64,000 bases of DNA from Crossaster papposus. Taxonomy: Eukaryota; Echinodermata; Asteroidea; Velatida; Solasteridae. Below the pieces are notes generated by a model. That model saw nothing but the letters and a program-made list of their open reading frames with translations, did no database searches and was not told the origin of the DNA. The translations under genes and the position numbers were made by a program. The number at the start of each line of letters is the position of its first letter. The first letter of the stretch is position 1. Below, in pieces: positions 9,155 through 19,799 of this stretch. The DNA lies in the NCBI GenBank assembly GCA_037893245.1, contig JBAIAA010000744.1, positions 181,963 to 245,962 on the forward strand, in the 5' to 3' direction.

Positions 9155-9262
9155 ACAATAATAATAATAATAATAATTAAAATAATTATACTAATACTGC
9201 TACTACTTCTACTATTAATAATAATAGTAATAATAAGAATAATGATAATGATGATAGTGGGT
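9155..9262. repeat. AAT/ATA-rich microsatellite
   Basis: Simple repeat of AATAAT-type triplets, switching to TACTACT and back to AATAATG. It lies in the intron between exons 2 and 3 of the MADF gene. Confidence 0.8.
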
Positions 9263-9316
9263 TCTTGTATAGCGCACATGTCTGTCAGAATCAATATTTT
9301 CTAAGCAGATGCTTAC

Positions 9317-9501
9317 CCCTCCCATCTCGATTCCCTGGCCCGACCTGTGCACTATAAACGGGGCTAGGAAGGCCAAACGCTGCAGCTTCCACCTCTGTAG
9401 CCGGGTCTTCTTGATCGCCCCCTGACCAGACTTGCCCTCAGAGCGCCTGAGTTTCCCGTAGTCTGTCCGCCAATTCTTCCACTTCCGAAGAACTGTGGAA
9501 T
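9317..9501 (-). CDS. MADF-domain gene, exon 2
   Basis: 185 bases, acceptor tgtgtgcag and donor GGG|gtaagc on the minus strand. Joined to exon 1 it reads GWDHSTVLRKWKNWRTDYGKLRR, the second and third helices of a MADF (Myb/SANT-like) domain, then a basic KKTRLQRWKLQRLAFLAPFI segment. Phases agree (1 in, 0 out). Confidence 0.68.
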
Positions 9502-9759
9502 CTGCACACATTAAACAAACAAGTTCTTAAATGTTCATGGTAAAATAAGATTAAATGCAAGACATTAATACAGTTTTTACATGGCAAAGAAAGTTAATTC
9601 ATAAAAGTGAAAATATGTATTTCTTCATGGGAATAACTAATTTTACCTTTACAATTTAAAGTCTTCATGGAAATGAATAAATATTTTTGCTAAATATTTT
9701 AAAGCAAATTTGGAGTGCAATTGTTTTCTTCATTTTTCATTTGTACCGAAAATACTTAC

Positions 9760-10018
9760 GGTCCCAGCCGATAGTCTCTACAAACACCTTCAGCTCCGCA
9801 CCCTTCAACTTCTTGTTGGCCCAACTTTCATGGGCGATGTCATAAAAATAGGGCCGGTCCTCAAAAAACTGCACGACCTTGTCGTTCATGTCACCTTCTT
9901 CACGGTCTTCAAGATCATCATCGTCATCAGGCCTTTCAACTTCTGCCTCGGCAGGCTGTGGGTCCTTCTTGGACTTCCTTACCTGCTTTCCTCGCCAACA
10001 TTTGCTTGATTTAGGCAT
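9760..10018 (-). CDS. MADF-domain gene, exon 1
   Basis: The start ATG (10018-10016) opens a basic N-terminus (MPKSSKCWRGKQVRKSKK), an acidic Asp/Glu run, and then the MADF helix 1, DKVVQFFEDRPYFYDIAHESW, ending with VFVETIGWD at a strong donor (ACC|gtaagt). MADF domains are Myb/SANT-like DNA binders. They occur in host regulators and as the second protein of Harbinger-type transposons, so this may be either. The start is chosen because it is the first ATG about 115 bases downstream of a TATA box and precedes the whole domain. Confidence 0.68.
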
Positions 10019-10132
10019 TGTGTTGTACTGCTGTTGCAACACAATGTATATCTTGATCTTCTAGATTTTATAATGTGCGATCGGTAAAAGTGTGAAGTTG
10101 TTTGTGATGATGTACATACACAGAGCTTCTCC

Positions 10133-10139
10133 TTATATA
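10133..10139 (-). promoter_or_regulatory. TATA box of the MADF-domain gene
   Basis: The minus strand reads CAGTATATAAGGAG, a strong TATA box about 115 bases upstream of the exon 1 ATG. Transcription would start near 10100-10108. Upstream of it (10143-10440) the sequence turns CpG- and GC-rich. Confidence 0.6.
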
Positions 10140-10142
10140 CTG

Positions 10143-10650
10143 GGACTCGGACGCCCAAAAACGGCACGGCGGCTGTACGGTCACCGCGCATTCTCCGCGC
10201 AACCTTTGCACGGAAGCTGCACGGGCTCCGTACGATTTCCGTGCGGAGGCTGCGAAGACTCCACGGCTACTGCATTCAAATTGCACGATTTCCGTACAAT
10301 CTCCGAGCAGCCTCTGTACGGATTTGCCCCGGCCTGCCCCCGAGGGCCAATACAATAAATGGCACGATGCTCAAACATCGTAGCCCGTAGCCTCCTACGA
10401 TGTCTACGAATAATCGTAGACTAATTTATCGTACGGCGCCCGGGGCAAATGTAATCCAGGCTTAAGGAATATTTCGTGCAATGAGAATGACCGTTTCGAG
10501 CAACGGGATAAGAAGGACCGGGATAATAATGTGACATCATTCGCAATTCAGCTTGTTGCATAAGGACGAGCTAAGGATAATGCCCCCATAATGTAGAGGG
10601 CGCTGCCTGTACTGTACAAGCTAGATCATGGCCTAAATAGCGTTTAGAAC
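10143..10650. other. CpG-rich upstream region with degenerate CCGTACG-type repeats
   Basis: From 10143 to 10440 short words such as ccgtacgatttccgtgcgg, cgtacaatctccgagcagcc and ctgtacgg recur imperfectly in a CpG-rich background. This can be a promoter-associated CpG island of the MADF gene or the end of a decayed transposon. Short palindromes (cgtagac...gtctacg) sit near 10400. From 10441 to 10650 nothing recognisable is seen. Confidence 0.35.
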
Positions 10651-10652
10651 CT

Positions 10653-12132
10653 ACACTGCAAATCTTATTGGTCAAAGTTTATCCAACATTGTTAACCAAC
10701 GTTGGGTCAAATATCAACTGTTCAAAAAATTGGGCAAAACTCTAACCAACATTTGTTGGGCAATAGGTCTATGCAACTACTGGGTAACAAATTGACAAAA
10801 CTTGTTGGTGAAAAACATTGTCCAACTATGGGTAAAAACTAATGACCAACTGTTGGGCTAGTTATTGACAAAAATGTTGGTTAAAAATTACCCAAGAATT
10901 GAGGCAGTTGATATTTTACCCAACATGTGGCAATAGTGTTGGTTAAAGACTTTTATCGAACGAGTTGGGAGGACTGAAATAATAACAGTTTTCATAATCC
11001 TTTTTTACCTCAATTTTATTCAGCAAATTCATTAAATTAACGCAGTACATACACGTACACACGTAGTATGCAGTTATGGAATACATTGATGTTAAAGATA
11101 TCCTCCGGGAATGGGGCCTGGAAAGCCTCAATGAAACGTTCTCACTGTAATGTAAGAACTAAGACAGTTGTTTATGTTAACATAGAACTATCCAGGTGCA
11201 CGGATTGACTTTAGCGTTTTCACGAAGAGGCAAATTTGGGGCGCAGTGGCAACCACATGTAAACATGGTCAAAATTGCAAAAACGGTAATTTTGTACACA
11301 ATTTGTCTCATAACCCTCCGGTCTTCGGCCATCGGGAGGATGGTGGGTTACGATTATCGTAGCTAGTTCGTCACGAATTTGGAATTGCAGATTAACCCTA
11401 ACCCTCCTAAATCCTCCAAACTCAATATGATTTTGCACACATATGGAGTTAGGAGTACTGTTTCTCTTTGATGAATATGACAAGGCAATAATGACACACC
11501 TGGCCTGGATAGTTCTATGTTAACAGAAACAACATTCTAACTTCTTACATTACCTGAGAACGTTTTATTGAGGCTTTCCAGGCCCTATTCCCAGAGAAGA
11601 TCTCCAACATCAATGTCTTCCTTAACTGCATACTACGTGCGTACATGGGGGTGTATGTACTGCGTACGTACGGTTTGGATGTACATGTAGCTGTGTGCAC
11701 GATTGGCCGGTGGTGCGGGAACTTTGCTTTTGTGTTGGTTAAAAACCTAGTAGACTTTTTCCAAGTCCGCCAAATAAGAAAAAAGCAAACAACGGCCTAC
11801 CATTTTGCAATTAAAATGCAAAAACAATTCCAGTAATGAAAATTACTTTAAAGATAATCTAAAGTACACTTTAATATAAGGTTTAGATGCATATCACTCG
11901 TGGCAAATTGCATGCACTTGTTGCCGGTAGATTTAGGCATGGGCAAGTCTATGTTCATGCCGCACTCCCCTTGACCAATTCTTGGGTAATACATTCATTG
12001 ACCAATAATTTAGTAAAAGACAAAGATATGTGTTGGGCAAATAATAATGTTTACCAACATTCAGCATTTTTGACCAACGAGTGGTGAAAACGGTTTACCC
12101 AACATTATAATTGACCAATAAATTTGCAGTGT
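10653..12132. mobile_element. 1.48-kb fold-back DNA transposon, non-autonomous
   Basis: Ends CACTGCAAAT (10653) and ATTTGCAGTG (to 12132), each continued by TTATTGGTCAA-like sequence, flanked by TA on both sides. The inverted similarity does not stop at the ends. The arms remain complementary in diverged form up to about 11195 and from about 11503 (for example catagaactatcc against ggatagttctatg, and catactacgt against acgtagtatg). This leaves a roughly 300-bp unpaired centre. The outer 300 bases of each arm are packed with CCAAC/GTTGG words. No transposase frame is present, so it would depend on an enzyme encoded elsewhere. Confidence 0.65.
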
Positions 12133-12342
12133 AGAGTTTTGTCGGCGCCGGCTAAATATCCACTTCCAAAACAATTATTTAATTGATCCTAAGTTTTCCC
12201 TCTAGTCCTATGTCTATTCCAACCTCCATGCCTAAACTGTTTAGTGCAGTTTTGGCCATCTCTTTCATACTCATAACTGCAGTGATGATCAGCGTCACGG
12301 GACATTTTTTACTTTTAGACACAAATAAAGCGACAAAGTTAC

Positions 12343-12510
12343 CTCGGCGCCGTGAGTGACGGGTAGTACCCGACCGTCGCCTAAAAAGGCGACGGATATC
12401 CTCCGAAATGGCCGCACTGGGGGAGCAGGAGCTGTCCCTTGACCTTCTGCAGCTGCGTGAGTAAGAGCATTTTCAGCTCGCCTAAGAAGCCTCTCCCCCG
12501 ACTCCGACAT
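12343..12510 (-). CDS. Candidate first coding exon, unknown product
   Basis: ATG at 12510-12508 opens 56 codons that end exactly at a donor (GAG|gtaact) in phase 0. The product begins MSESGERLLRRAENALTHAA, a likely amphipathic helix, and ends LGDGRVLPVTHGAE. The codons are CpG-rich, unlike the AT-rich surroundings. No downstream exon could be matched, because the fold-back element follows. I do not recognise the family. It may be an isolated first exon or a chance frame. Confidence 0.28.
12374..12395. repeat. Perfect 8-bp stem hairpin within the candidate exon
   Basis: CCGTCGCC, loop TAAAAA, GGCGACGG. It lies inside the 56-codon exon candidate on the minus strand and weakens that coding call a little. 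Confidence 0.6.
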
Positions 12511-12711
12511 TTTCTCGCCTTATTCGCGCCCACGTTCAGACTTCAGGGCCAGGGGCAAACAGCGCGCTTTTTTTTACATACATGTTTGAAACTGATGAGG
12601 GTACTAAAACCCATCGGCCCGGGGTATGTAGTGTGGCGCAGCTCGCAGACATCCCTTAAGCTGTTACATTTTTACAATGAACTCGCGTCCGTGACCCGGA
12701 AGCGGAAACAT

Positions 12712-13139
12712 AATAGAGATATCTCTATTAAACCGAAATATAGATATCTCTATTGTTAATAGAGATATCTCTATTGTTAATAGAGATATCTCTATTGTTA
12801 ATAGAGATATCTCTATTGTTAATAGAGATATCTCTATTGTTAATAGAGATATCTCTATTACAAATAGAGATATCCCTATTACAGATAGAGATATCTCTAT
12901 TAGAAATATAGATATCTCTATTTGTAATAGAGATATCTCTATTTGTAATAGAGATATCTCTATATTTGTAAAAGAGATATCTCTATTAACAATAGAGATA
13001 TCTCTATTATTAATAGAGATATCTCTATTTCGAGTCTAATAGAGATATCTCTATTAATAATAGAGATATCTCTATTAGAAATAGAGATATCTCTATTAAC
13101 AATAGAGATATCTCTATTGTTAATAGAGATATCTCTATT
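12712..13139. repeat. Tandem array of perfect 18-bp palindromes
   Basis: About 20 copies of AATAGAGATATCTCTATT, each its own reverse complement. They are spaced by about three bases (gtt, aac, aca) to give a period near 21 bp. Several units carry single changes. The array ends where a piece of Polinton-derived sequence begins. Confidence 0.9.
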
Positions 13140-13168
13140 TTGGATTAAATGTCAACTATGCACGCCAT

Positions 13169-13332
13169 ATCTGCTTGGCCAGGTGAAGAATCTGGGATCG
13201 GTCTCTCGGGTTTTTAAACACGACGATGTAATGACAGTTCAGACTGATGGTTCGGCTCTCTTTAGACTGATGAAATAGGTTTTGCGCGATGTAAATCACC
13301 GATAAGTTACGATGGTGCGATCCCTGGGTGAA
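13169..13332. repeat. Direct duplicate of a piece of the Polinton ATPase
   Basis: These 164 bases match 13863-14026 (offset 694) with only about one difference seen. The piece abuts the palindrome array on the left and the inverted repeat on the right, so three kinds of repeat meet at one junction. Confidence 0.8.
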
Positions 13333-13617
13333 AAAGAAGAAAAGATATTTTAATGAACGCCGACAAAGAACTCATCACTTGTCTCTTCGAATGCGCTTTG
13401 AACGTATTAAAAGGCAGCGTGCCGTTGACGAAAAGTCAGAAACAAAAACTGGTTCGACACAAGAAGACTCTCCGCGCTCTCGTCGACAAGAAAGCTTCTC
13501 ACGCCAAACGTAAACGGCACGCTGCCTTTTAATACGTTCAAAGCGCATTCGCAGAGACAAGTGATGAGTTCTTTGTCGGCGTTCTTTAAAATATATTTTC
13601 TTCTTTTGTGCGAAGAT
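13330..13617. repeat. Inverted repeat carrying the small basic Polinton ORF in both directions
   Basis: The arms at about 13331-13426 and 13513-13617 are near-perfect reverse complements around an 86-base centre. Both arms encode the NADKELITCL..ECALNVLKGSVP segment of a short basic protein often found beside the Polinton ATPase. Together with the duplicated ATPase piece (13169-13332) this marks a rearranged end of the fossil. Confidence 0.75.
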
Positions 13618-13663
13618 CTGCTCAAAATGTGCAGCGCGTGAGCGTTGTCCTTCAGCCGTCGCG

Positions 13664-14338
13664 TCATGTTGACGAATGAATAAAGTTGCGCACATCCGAT
13701 CTATTTAGGGACGTAGGCGTAGGTCGTTTCACGGGAAATATGTTGGTTCGGAGACGATGTTCTTCCGGAAAGTTCGGCTTCAAATCGATGAATAGATAGG
13801 AGTGCGGTAAACTGGTTGCATCGGCGTAAGCCTCCACCATGAATCGAGTCTGTCCCGGGTACATCTGCTTGGCCAGGTGAACAATCTGGGATCGGTCTCT
13901 CGGGTTTTTAAACACGACGATGTAATGACAGTTCAGACTGATGGTTCGGCTCTCTTTAGACTGATGAAATAGGTTTTGCGCGATGTAAATCACCGATAAG
14001 TTACGATGGTGCGATCCCTGGGTGAACAGTTTAGTAATTTGAGGACCGTTGCCACATTCCTGCATTAAATCGTCCAGGATCACTAGATTTCGGTGTCGGG
14101 GGTCGATGAGATCTGACCAATCCTCCGGCAACCCCTCCACAAACTGAACAGCAGGTAAATCGCGAGACAGTTCCTCGTAAGCCGGCTGATACTGACCATA
14201 ACACCACAACATTATCTCAAATGGTTCCACAAATACATGATGCTGATTTCTGATTAATTTACTGACCCAATGAGTCTTACCGCACCCCGTAGGTCCCGCC
14301 ACGCAAAACGTTGCAGGATGTTGTAGCTTCGTACCCAT
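13664..14338 (-). pseudogene. Polinton packaging ATPase (FtsK/HerA, A32-like)
   Basis: A 224-residue product begins MGTKLQHPATFCVAGPTGCG with the Walker A motif GPTGCGKT at about residues 15-22. Walker B is LVILDDLM at about 105-112, followed by the GSHHRNLSVIYIAQNLF strand with its polar sensor. Length and motifs match the genome-packaging ATPase found in Polintons, virophages and large DNA viruses. It ends against the small basic ORF. It is part of the fossil element; as a single frame it looks whole. Confidence 0.85.
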
Positions 14339-14418
14339 GGGGAAAAAATGACTTCGACGGTTAAACGCGCTGCATTTTATAACTTAAAAAATAATGACGT
14401 CACAACATCGAATACAGT

Positions 14419-14634
14419 TTATGGTCGGTCCAAACTAATATTACCCTCCCTCAGCATATCGAGGGTGTACAATTCAGAAAATAAATTATTAAACAAATCT
14501 TTTTTTAAAACACTAGATATTTCAATTCCAAAAACTGAAAACAGAATGATGATAATTACGAATATTACTACGAGCATAATTAACCTAAACATTGGCGAAG
14601 CACCCTTAGGCATAGAGAACGATGCGTACGCCAT
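14419..14634 (-). pseudogene. Small membrane-type ORF of the Polinton fossil
   Basis: 71 residues, beginning MAYASFSMPKGASPM, then one strongly hydrophobic stretch (RLIMLVVIFVIIIILFSVFG, about residues 17-36) that would span a membrane, then a polar tail. It lies between the polymerase and the ATPase on the same strand. Short proteins with one membrane segment are seen in Polintons, but their roles are not known. No family is assigned. Confidence 0.45.
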
Positions 14635-14689
14635 GACGACTTTAGATCGAATGTGAGTGGAATAATCAACTTTGTTCTTTATAAAGGTT

Positions 14690-16350
14690 TGATTCCGTAC
14701 GGTACGGTGTTGAAATCATTCACTATTACCCTCTTACTGTACACCACGCGATAATCCTTCGTACTTGACTTAGTCAATATTTCTTTTGTCTTGCCATTTC
14801 TCACGATCTTATGGGGGTCCGATATCACGATTTTTTCGGGACCGACCCGTTTCACCATATCAACCTAAAGTTTAAGGTGAATCCCCTGACCTTACAACAT
14901 GTAATACCCGTGTCTAATCGATACGCGTAATTGTTGGGCCCGCCCGACACGAAGGTCTCTGTAAAACTATTTACCGTCTTTTGGACTTATCTCGTTAGTC
15001 AACTCGCCGAGAAAATCACCCAGAGGAGGTCTGTACTGTCCCGGTTTTTCTACGTATATTACGCTGTCGGTGTCGTAATACAAGACAGATTCCTGCAGTT
15101 TTTCGAGTACGCCGTACAGTTTGAGGCGGGCATGCGCGGTTGTAAACGCGGCAATGACTACGTTCGTTCTGGGGTTCGGGTCCACAAACTCTTCTTCCGA
15201 TTCATACCGAACTTCCACAATCTCGTGGTTGATGACATTTATATCGTGCACCACTTTATCATCGGCGAGCAAAATTTCATACAGCTTCGCGGGATCACTC
15301 AGTACTTCGACTTTGGGCATATTTATTCTCTGACCAAACTTTCCCCAGAACGAATTTAGCATCAGTTTAGCGAGAGCTCTTAGGCCGGGATTTTTCTCTA
15401 TCTTTGAAGCGTCTAACATAATCCCTTCCTGCTGAAAATATTGATCGATATATTTCGCCCTATTGGCTTCCGTTTTTACCCAGCTAGGCCATCCGGAAGC
15501 CTCGACTTTCAGTTTTAAGAAAGTGTTGATGTAGTCGGTGAATAAACCCCCCGATTGAGTCTGCGTGTCATATTGTTCCCTTTGATCAAAATGCCAAACA
15601 ACGTCAATATCGATCACTGTGTATCCTAGTTCGATGGCCTTTTCAATTTCAATAGATACCCACGTGCCTTGCAGGGTTCTTTCGGCGTCTGTATGGTGAC
15701 AAAGGGTCTGTTGCAGAGATTCTACGCAAGTGCGACATAGCGGAAAAGTCTATTTACCGCCCGAACGATAGGGTAGTAATGGGTGGTACAGGGTGGACGG
15801 CGGTAACACGCGACATTTAACGAGACCGTGGTATTCCGACACGTCTTTAAAGTTCTCCGTCACAATTTGGGGGTGGTACATCGGATAAGAACAGTACTTG
15901 TTCGTGTAGGGATACAGCGACGTATTCGATGGTTTCTTCTCCGGACGTTTGATGGAATAAACGAGTAGCATTGGTACGCCCCCCGTAAAATGCATCCCTA
16001 GGATTCAATGTTGCGCGGGGTCCGGTAATTATATCTTGCAGCGCGCGTTTCATATCCTCGCTTAAATCTTCGACTATGGATTTCCACTCGCATTCCCACA
16101 TCTCAACAAATTTGGTACACGATGATTGGAGGAACGTTTTCCTTTCTCGAGTACGCGTGTACAATTCTGACATCGGTGTCATCAACTTGTTATTCACGGT
16201 CTTCCTGTTGGGATAACACGAGACGCATCCGTGGAAGTAACAACCGTTAAACGAATAAATGATTTGATTTTCCGCGTCATAGCCGTCCACCTTGTATTTT
16301 CCGATCTGTTTTTCTCCTTTTAGACCATGGGATGAACATGAAATAGGCAT
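14690..16350 (-). pseudogene. Polinton protein-primed DNA polymerase B, palm region (fossil)
   Basis: The region encodes the polymerase half: a GKYKVDGYDAENQIIYSFNG segment near its start, the KLMLNSFWGKFGQR motif B (near 15340), and YYDTDSVIYV, motif C with both catalytic Asp (near 15060). These are the marks of the protein-primed family B polymerase of Polintons. The reading frame is not continuous. The N-terminal half lies beyond the foreign insertion at 19800-22137. Treated as a fossil; breaks are not itemised. Confidence 0.8.
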
Positions 16351-19300
16351 TCACATTTGAAGAATTGCGACCCCCCTCTAGAAGCTACCTGATATTTTCC
16401 AGAAATACAAATATGATCCTATTGAATCAGAGTATCAGGTTCGCCAGAGAGAAAAATTGCACATTAATTAGGCTTAACCAATTAAAATATCCAGCTTGAA
16501 AATAGCGCCCTCTGTTGGTCACTTCGGGAGAGGTGTGTACAAAACCTATGAGGAATTGAAATGTACACAAACAAATGGCAGGGGGCGATTTGAGCTCGTC
16601 TGGACAGAAATGACTGCTCTGTTTTTGTTTTCCCGATTTCCTGTATATTCTTTATTTAAAGAAATATTCCTAAACCAAGATTGTTATAGTTTTGTTCATG
16701 TTATCAACAGTTCAGTTTTTGTTTTCATAGTTTCTTTTCATTTTATCAACCGAATGTTTGTATCTTGCCCGTTTCTTTTTGATTTTGGGACTCCCCCAAA
16801 AAAACCAAATTAAACCCCCAAAAAACACAAGAACAGAAGAAAAGAAGAAGAAACAGTTATAAGAACAATGACAAATATTTATTATACATTATTGCAAATT
16901 TTGTATCATTATTGTTGCTATTTTGTTCACAATATCAGAACTTCATCAAAAACCTTTTTAGAATGGTATACTTTTAAACGCCATGTGATTGACAATCTTC
17001 AACCAATTGTTATCCTGAAAGATACAGCAATATTGATTATTGCTTTGTAAGTTATATCTGTGCAGTAATTGTAATTCAATGATATTTTAAAGTTAGAACA
17101 GATTTGTGTAGATGTACAGTGTAATAATTATGCTTAAATGAGTTACAGGTAAATGTAAACCAGCAGATCAGCTTCTATAAATGTGAGCAAGTGCTTTGTT
17201 TCAACTTCTAAAATTAATTTTTAAATTTTGTTATGATGCTTCAGTAAACAAAAGTATAACTGCATTTATATACCTGTAAAAACAAAAGGATTATCTTAAC
17301 CTTAGGTGAAATTGAAGGAGTGATAATTAAAATACGAAAGTAATTCACTTTTACAACACTGAACATTAGTGCCATTTTACTTATGTAAATCTTCTCAAGT
17401 TTTTTTTGTTTACATACTCCCATAAAACATGCTATGGAATAAGATAAGGCAGGTAAATTAAACCAATTTTTCTTGGATGAGCTTCTCCATTCTTGAAATG
17501 ACAGTTGATAATCTTGCTGCACAGTGTCATCATTTGCTTTCGACTTGTACTCCCTGGCTACTTTGGTGTACTTTGGTAACATGTACGGTGGTATTTTACC
17601 TCTATTGTTACTACATGTAGATCCCTATCCTGAATATCAAGTAACAGCAGCTCATCCTGCCTAATATTTGCTGCTTCAAGCAATTTCCCATCCGGCATTG
17701 TTTCGCAATTAACTAGCCGTTTTTCTTTGTTAGTATATATCTTTACAAACGATGCACTGAACAGGCAAGACATGTTTTCTGCCTGGAAGAGGTTACACGT
17801 GTTGGTCACCAGAAGTTAAGGAACTCAGACCAGCTTGAACAAATTCCACAAAGGCTCCCCATCTTGTTCGTCTGCCGTTTTCTTCTTCAGCAGCTGAAAA
17901 ATAACAACATATTACATAAATAAACTACAACAAGCTCTAATTTTAACTTGTTATCCATTTATCCACTCCCACAAAAAAACCCACTTAGGCCTACATGTAC
18001 ATGTACATTTTTTGCCTTTAACTACAAAGTAGTATGCATGTTTTCTATTATTTTACACTACATGTATTTTAATATTCCCACCCCCCCCCCCCCCCCCCCC
18101 CCCAAATTGTTTTTATGAATACTCAGTTAATTTAAAGTTAGGATACATCATTGGCGATCACCCGACGACTATATTGAATTTTTGGTAATAAAATGCAAAT
18201 ATTTGAACAATTATGGGATATCTAGCGCAATCATTTTGCTGGATGCCTAGTATCATTATTTACTAATTTTCCTAATAATTAAGTAGTAAATATTTTTGAT
18301 ATCTGCAAATGGTGTATCCTTCCTTTAACACAGAATTTATCAAGTCCTATATTTATATTTGAATCTATTTATATTTACATACAAATTACATTAAAACAGA
18401 TGCCAAATACTATTTTGTGCTGTTTTATTTATATAAGGGATTTTACTACCTTGTTCTATTTCTCTTTGGTCTGCCATTTTTTGTCTGTCTTCAGCCCGTT
18501 TGACTTGCAGAAGTGGTGGAGATGATCCCTCGGATTGTCGCTGTGTCTCCTACAGAATAATAATTTAAAACTGTTAGTACAAACTTGGCCCAACAGTAAA
18601 AGTACACCAAGAACTGGAATTAGTTTCATACTTGGCCACCACCACATTTTATAAACAATAAATAATAAATTCCTAAAAAAGGCTTAAAAAAGTGGTGACA
18701 TTTATTTACGTAGCCTTTTGGGGAGTTTGAATTTATGAAATAAAATGCGGTGGCCAAATACGGAGTTCTTTCCCCATAGACAAAATACACTATTTAGTAA
18801 GGGACACTTTGCTGTACACAGGGGTTAAGTACCCAGCATCAGTCCCCGCTTTGCATAGAATAATTACAAATTAAAAAAATGGCCACTGACTTGAAATTGA
18901 ACCTTACAACAATGATGGCCTGTAACATCATTAACAATAAATTAACCGAATATTTGCCATATTGTCCCATTCCTCCATGGCTGTCCTATAGGCTAGCCAC
19001 AATATACAAAATCATACCTTCTTTGGGTACGTCCACGGTCCTGGAAAGCACTTGAAAGAGCAATGGGATGGCTGGCGTCTTCACTTCCAAGAGGCACGGC
19101 TTGGCCTAAATGCTTTTTACCCGGTTTGCCGATGCTCGCGTGCGTGGTCTATATCAATGAACCAACTTAGTGGCAGTTTGGGGCAATTTAAAGCTTTGTC
19201 ATCGCGTACAACACTCTCTGAATTTAGCCTAGCTCTTCACGCTAAATTGTATTACTTTAGATTTGGCATAAGTTGTGTGCATACAGCAATACAAAGGACT

Positions 19301-19665
19301 TTCGTCGCCTTCATCTTCAGCTAAATTCGCGTCCGATGAAGACGCCATCTTGCACAACGTGATCGCACCGACTCCGCTGTAACAAGTCGTGACATTGGTC
19401 AACGTTGCATGAGAAACTCGTTGTGATTGGTTAGCAGTAAAAGTCATCGATTTATCTTTATATGGTTCGTGAAAATCATGGCTTTATTTCTTGAGTATTT
19501 TTCCAACTCAAATGTACTATTACTTGATAATGCGAATGTTTTAGGCTTGGCGAGTTTTAGGGTGATGAAAGACGGAATTTACACGAATTTTAAGCCCAAA
19601 TTGTAATAGCTTCTTGAGGGGGGTCACAAAAACAACGAATTTGTGAGATCATCCTGCGGCCTATT
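16321..19665 (-). mobile_element. Large TIR element, copy 1 (inserted in the Polinton polymerase)
   Basis: A 3.35-kb segment whose reverse complement recurs at 28079-32513. Inner inverted ends GACCCCCCTCTAGAAGCTA (16369) and TAGCTTCTTGAGGGGGGTC (to 19625) match except for one base. The two copies stay alike for another roughly 45 bases outside these, so the true edge may lie further out. It contains no transposase that I recognise. Instead it carries the relic of a multi-exon gene on the minus strand (about 19353 down to 17240). A 23-base C run (18081-18103) is only about 12 bases in the other copy. The very high similarity of the copies implies recent movement or duplication. Confidence 0.75.
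17240..19360 (-). pseudogene. Gene relic inside the TIR element, copy 1
   Basis: Exon-like pieces on the minus strand. One begins MASSSDANLAEDEGDESPLY and continues YAKSKVIQFSVKS (start near 19350). Another near 18456-18550 carries DNPRDHLHHFCKSNGLKTDK. A third, at about 17809-17560, reads MPDGKLLEAANIRQDELLLL followed by TIEVKYHRTCYQ. The last block, with Glu-x-x-Tyr-His-x-x-Cys, is typical of a widespread but unnamed invertebrate protein family seen near transposons. The frame is interrupted, so the gene does not look functional. It is either the element's own ORF or a captured host gene. Confidence 0.45.
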
Positions 19666-19799
19666 TGTTTCGCGCGCGTCGAATATACGTACCCTCCGTT
19701 AAGTGAACGTAATGCAACTATTGTAACGCGACCTTATATTGCTGTTCCTTATAGTCGTAACCGTTAGGGGGCAATACAGCGATGGTATCGTCGCACACA

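Noticed and set aside
10092-10378. Overlapping frames on both strands at 10.07-10.38 kb as genes
   Set aside because: A GC-rich, internally repetitive promoter-side region gives open frames on both strands by composition; no domain, splice or start signal supports them.
15121-15333. Plus-strand frames across 14.9-15.4 kb and 20.5-21.3 kb as genes
   Set aside because: They are shadows of the polymerase B coding strand, which shows family motifs on the minus strand.
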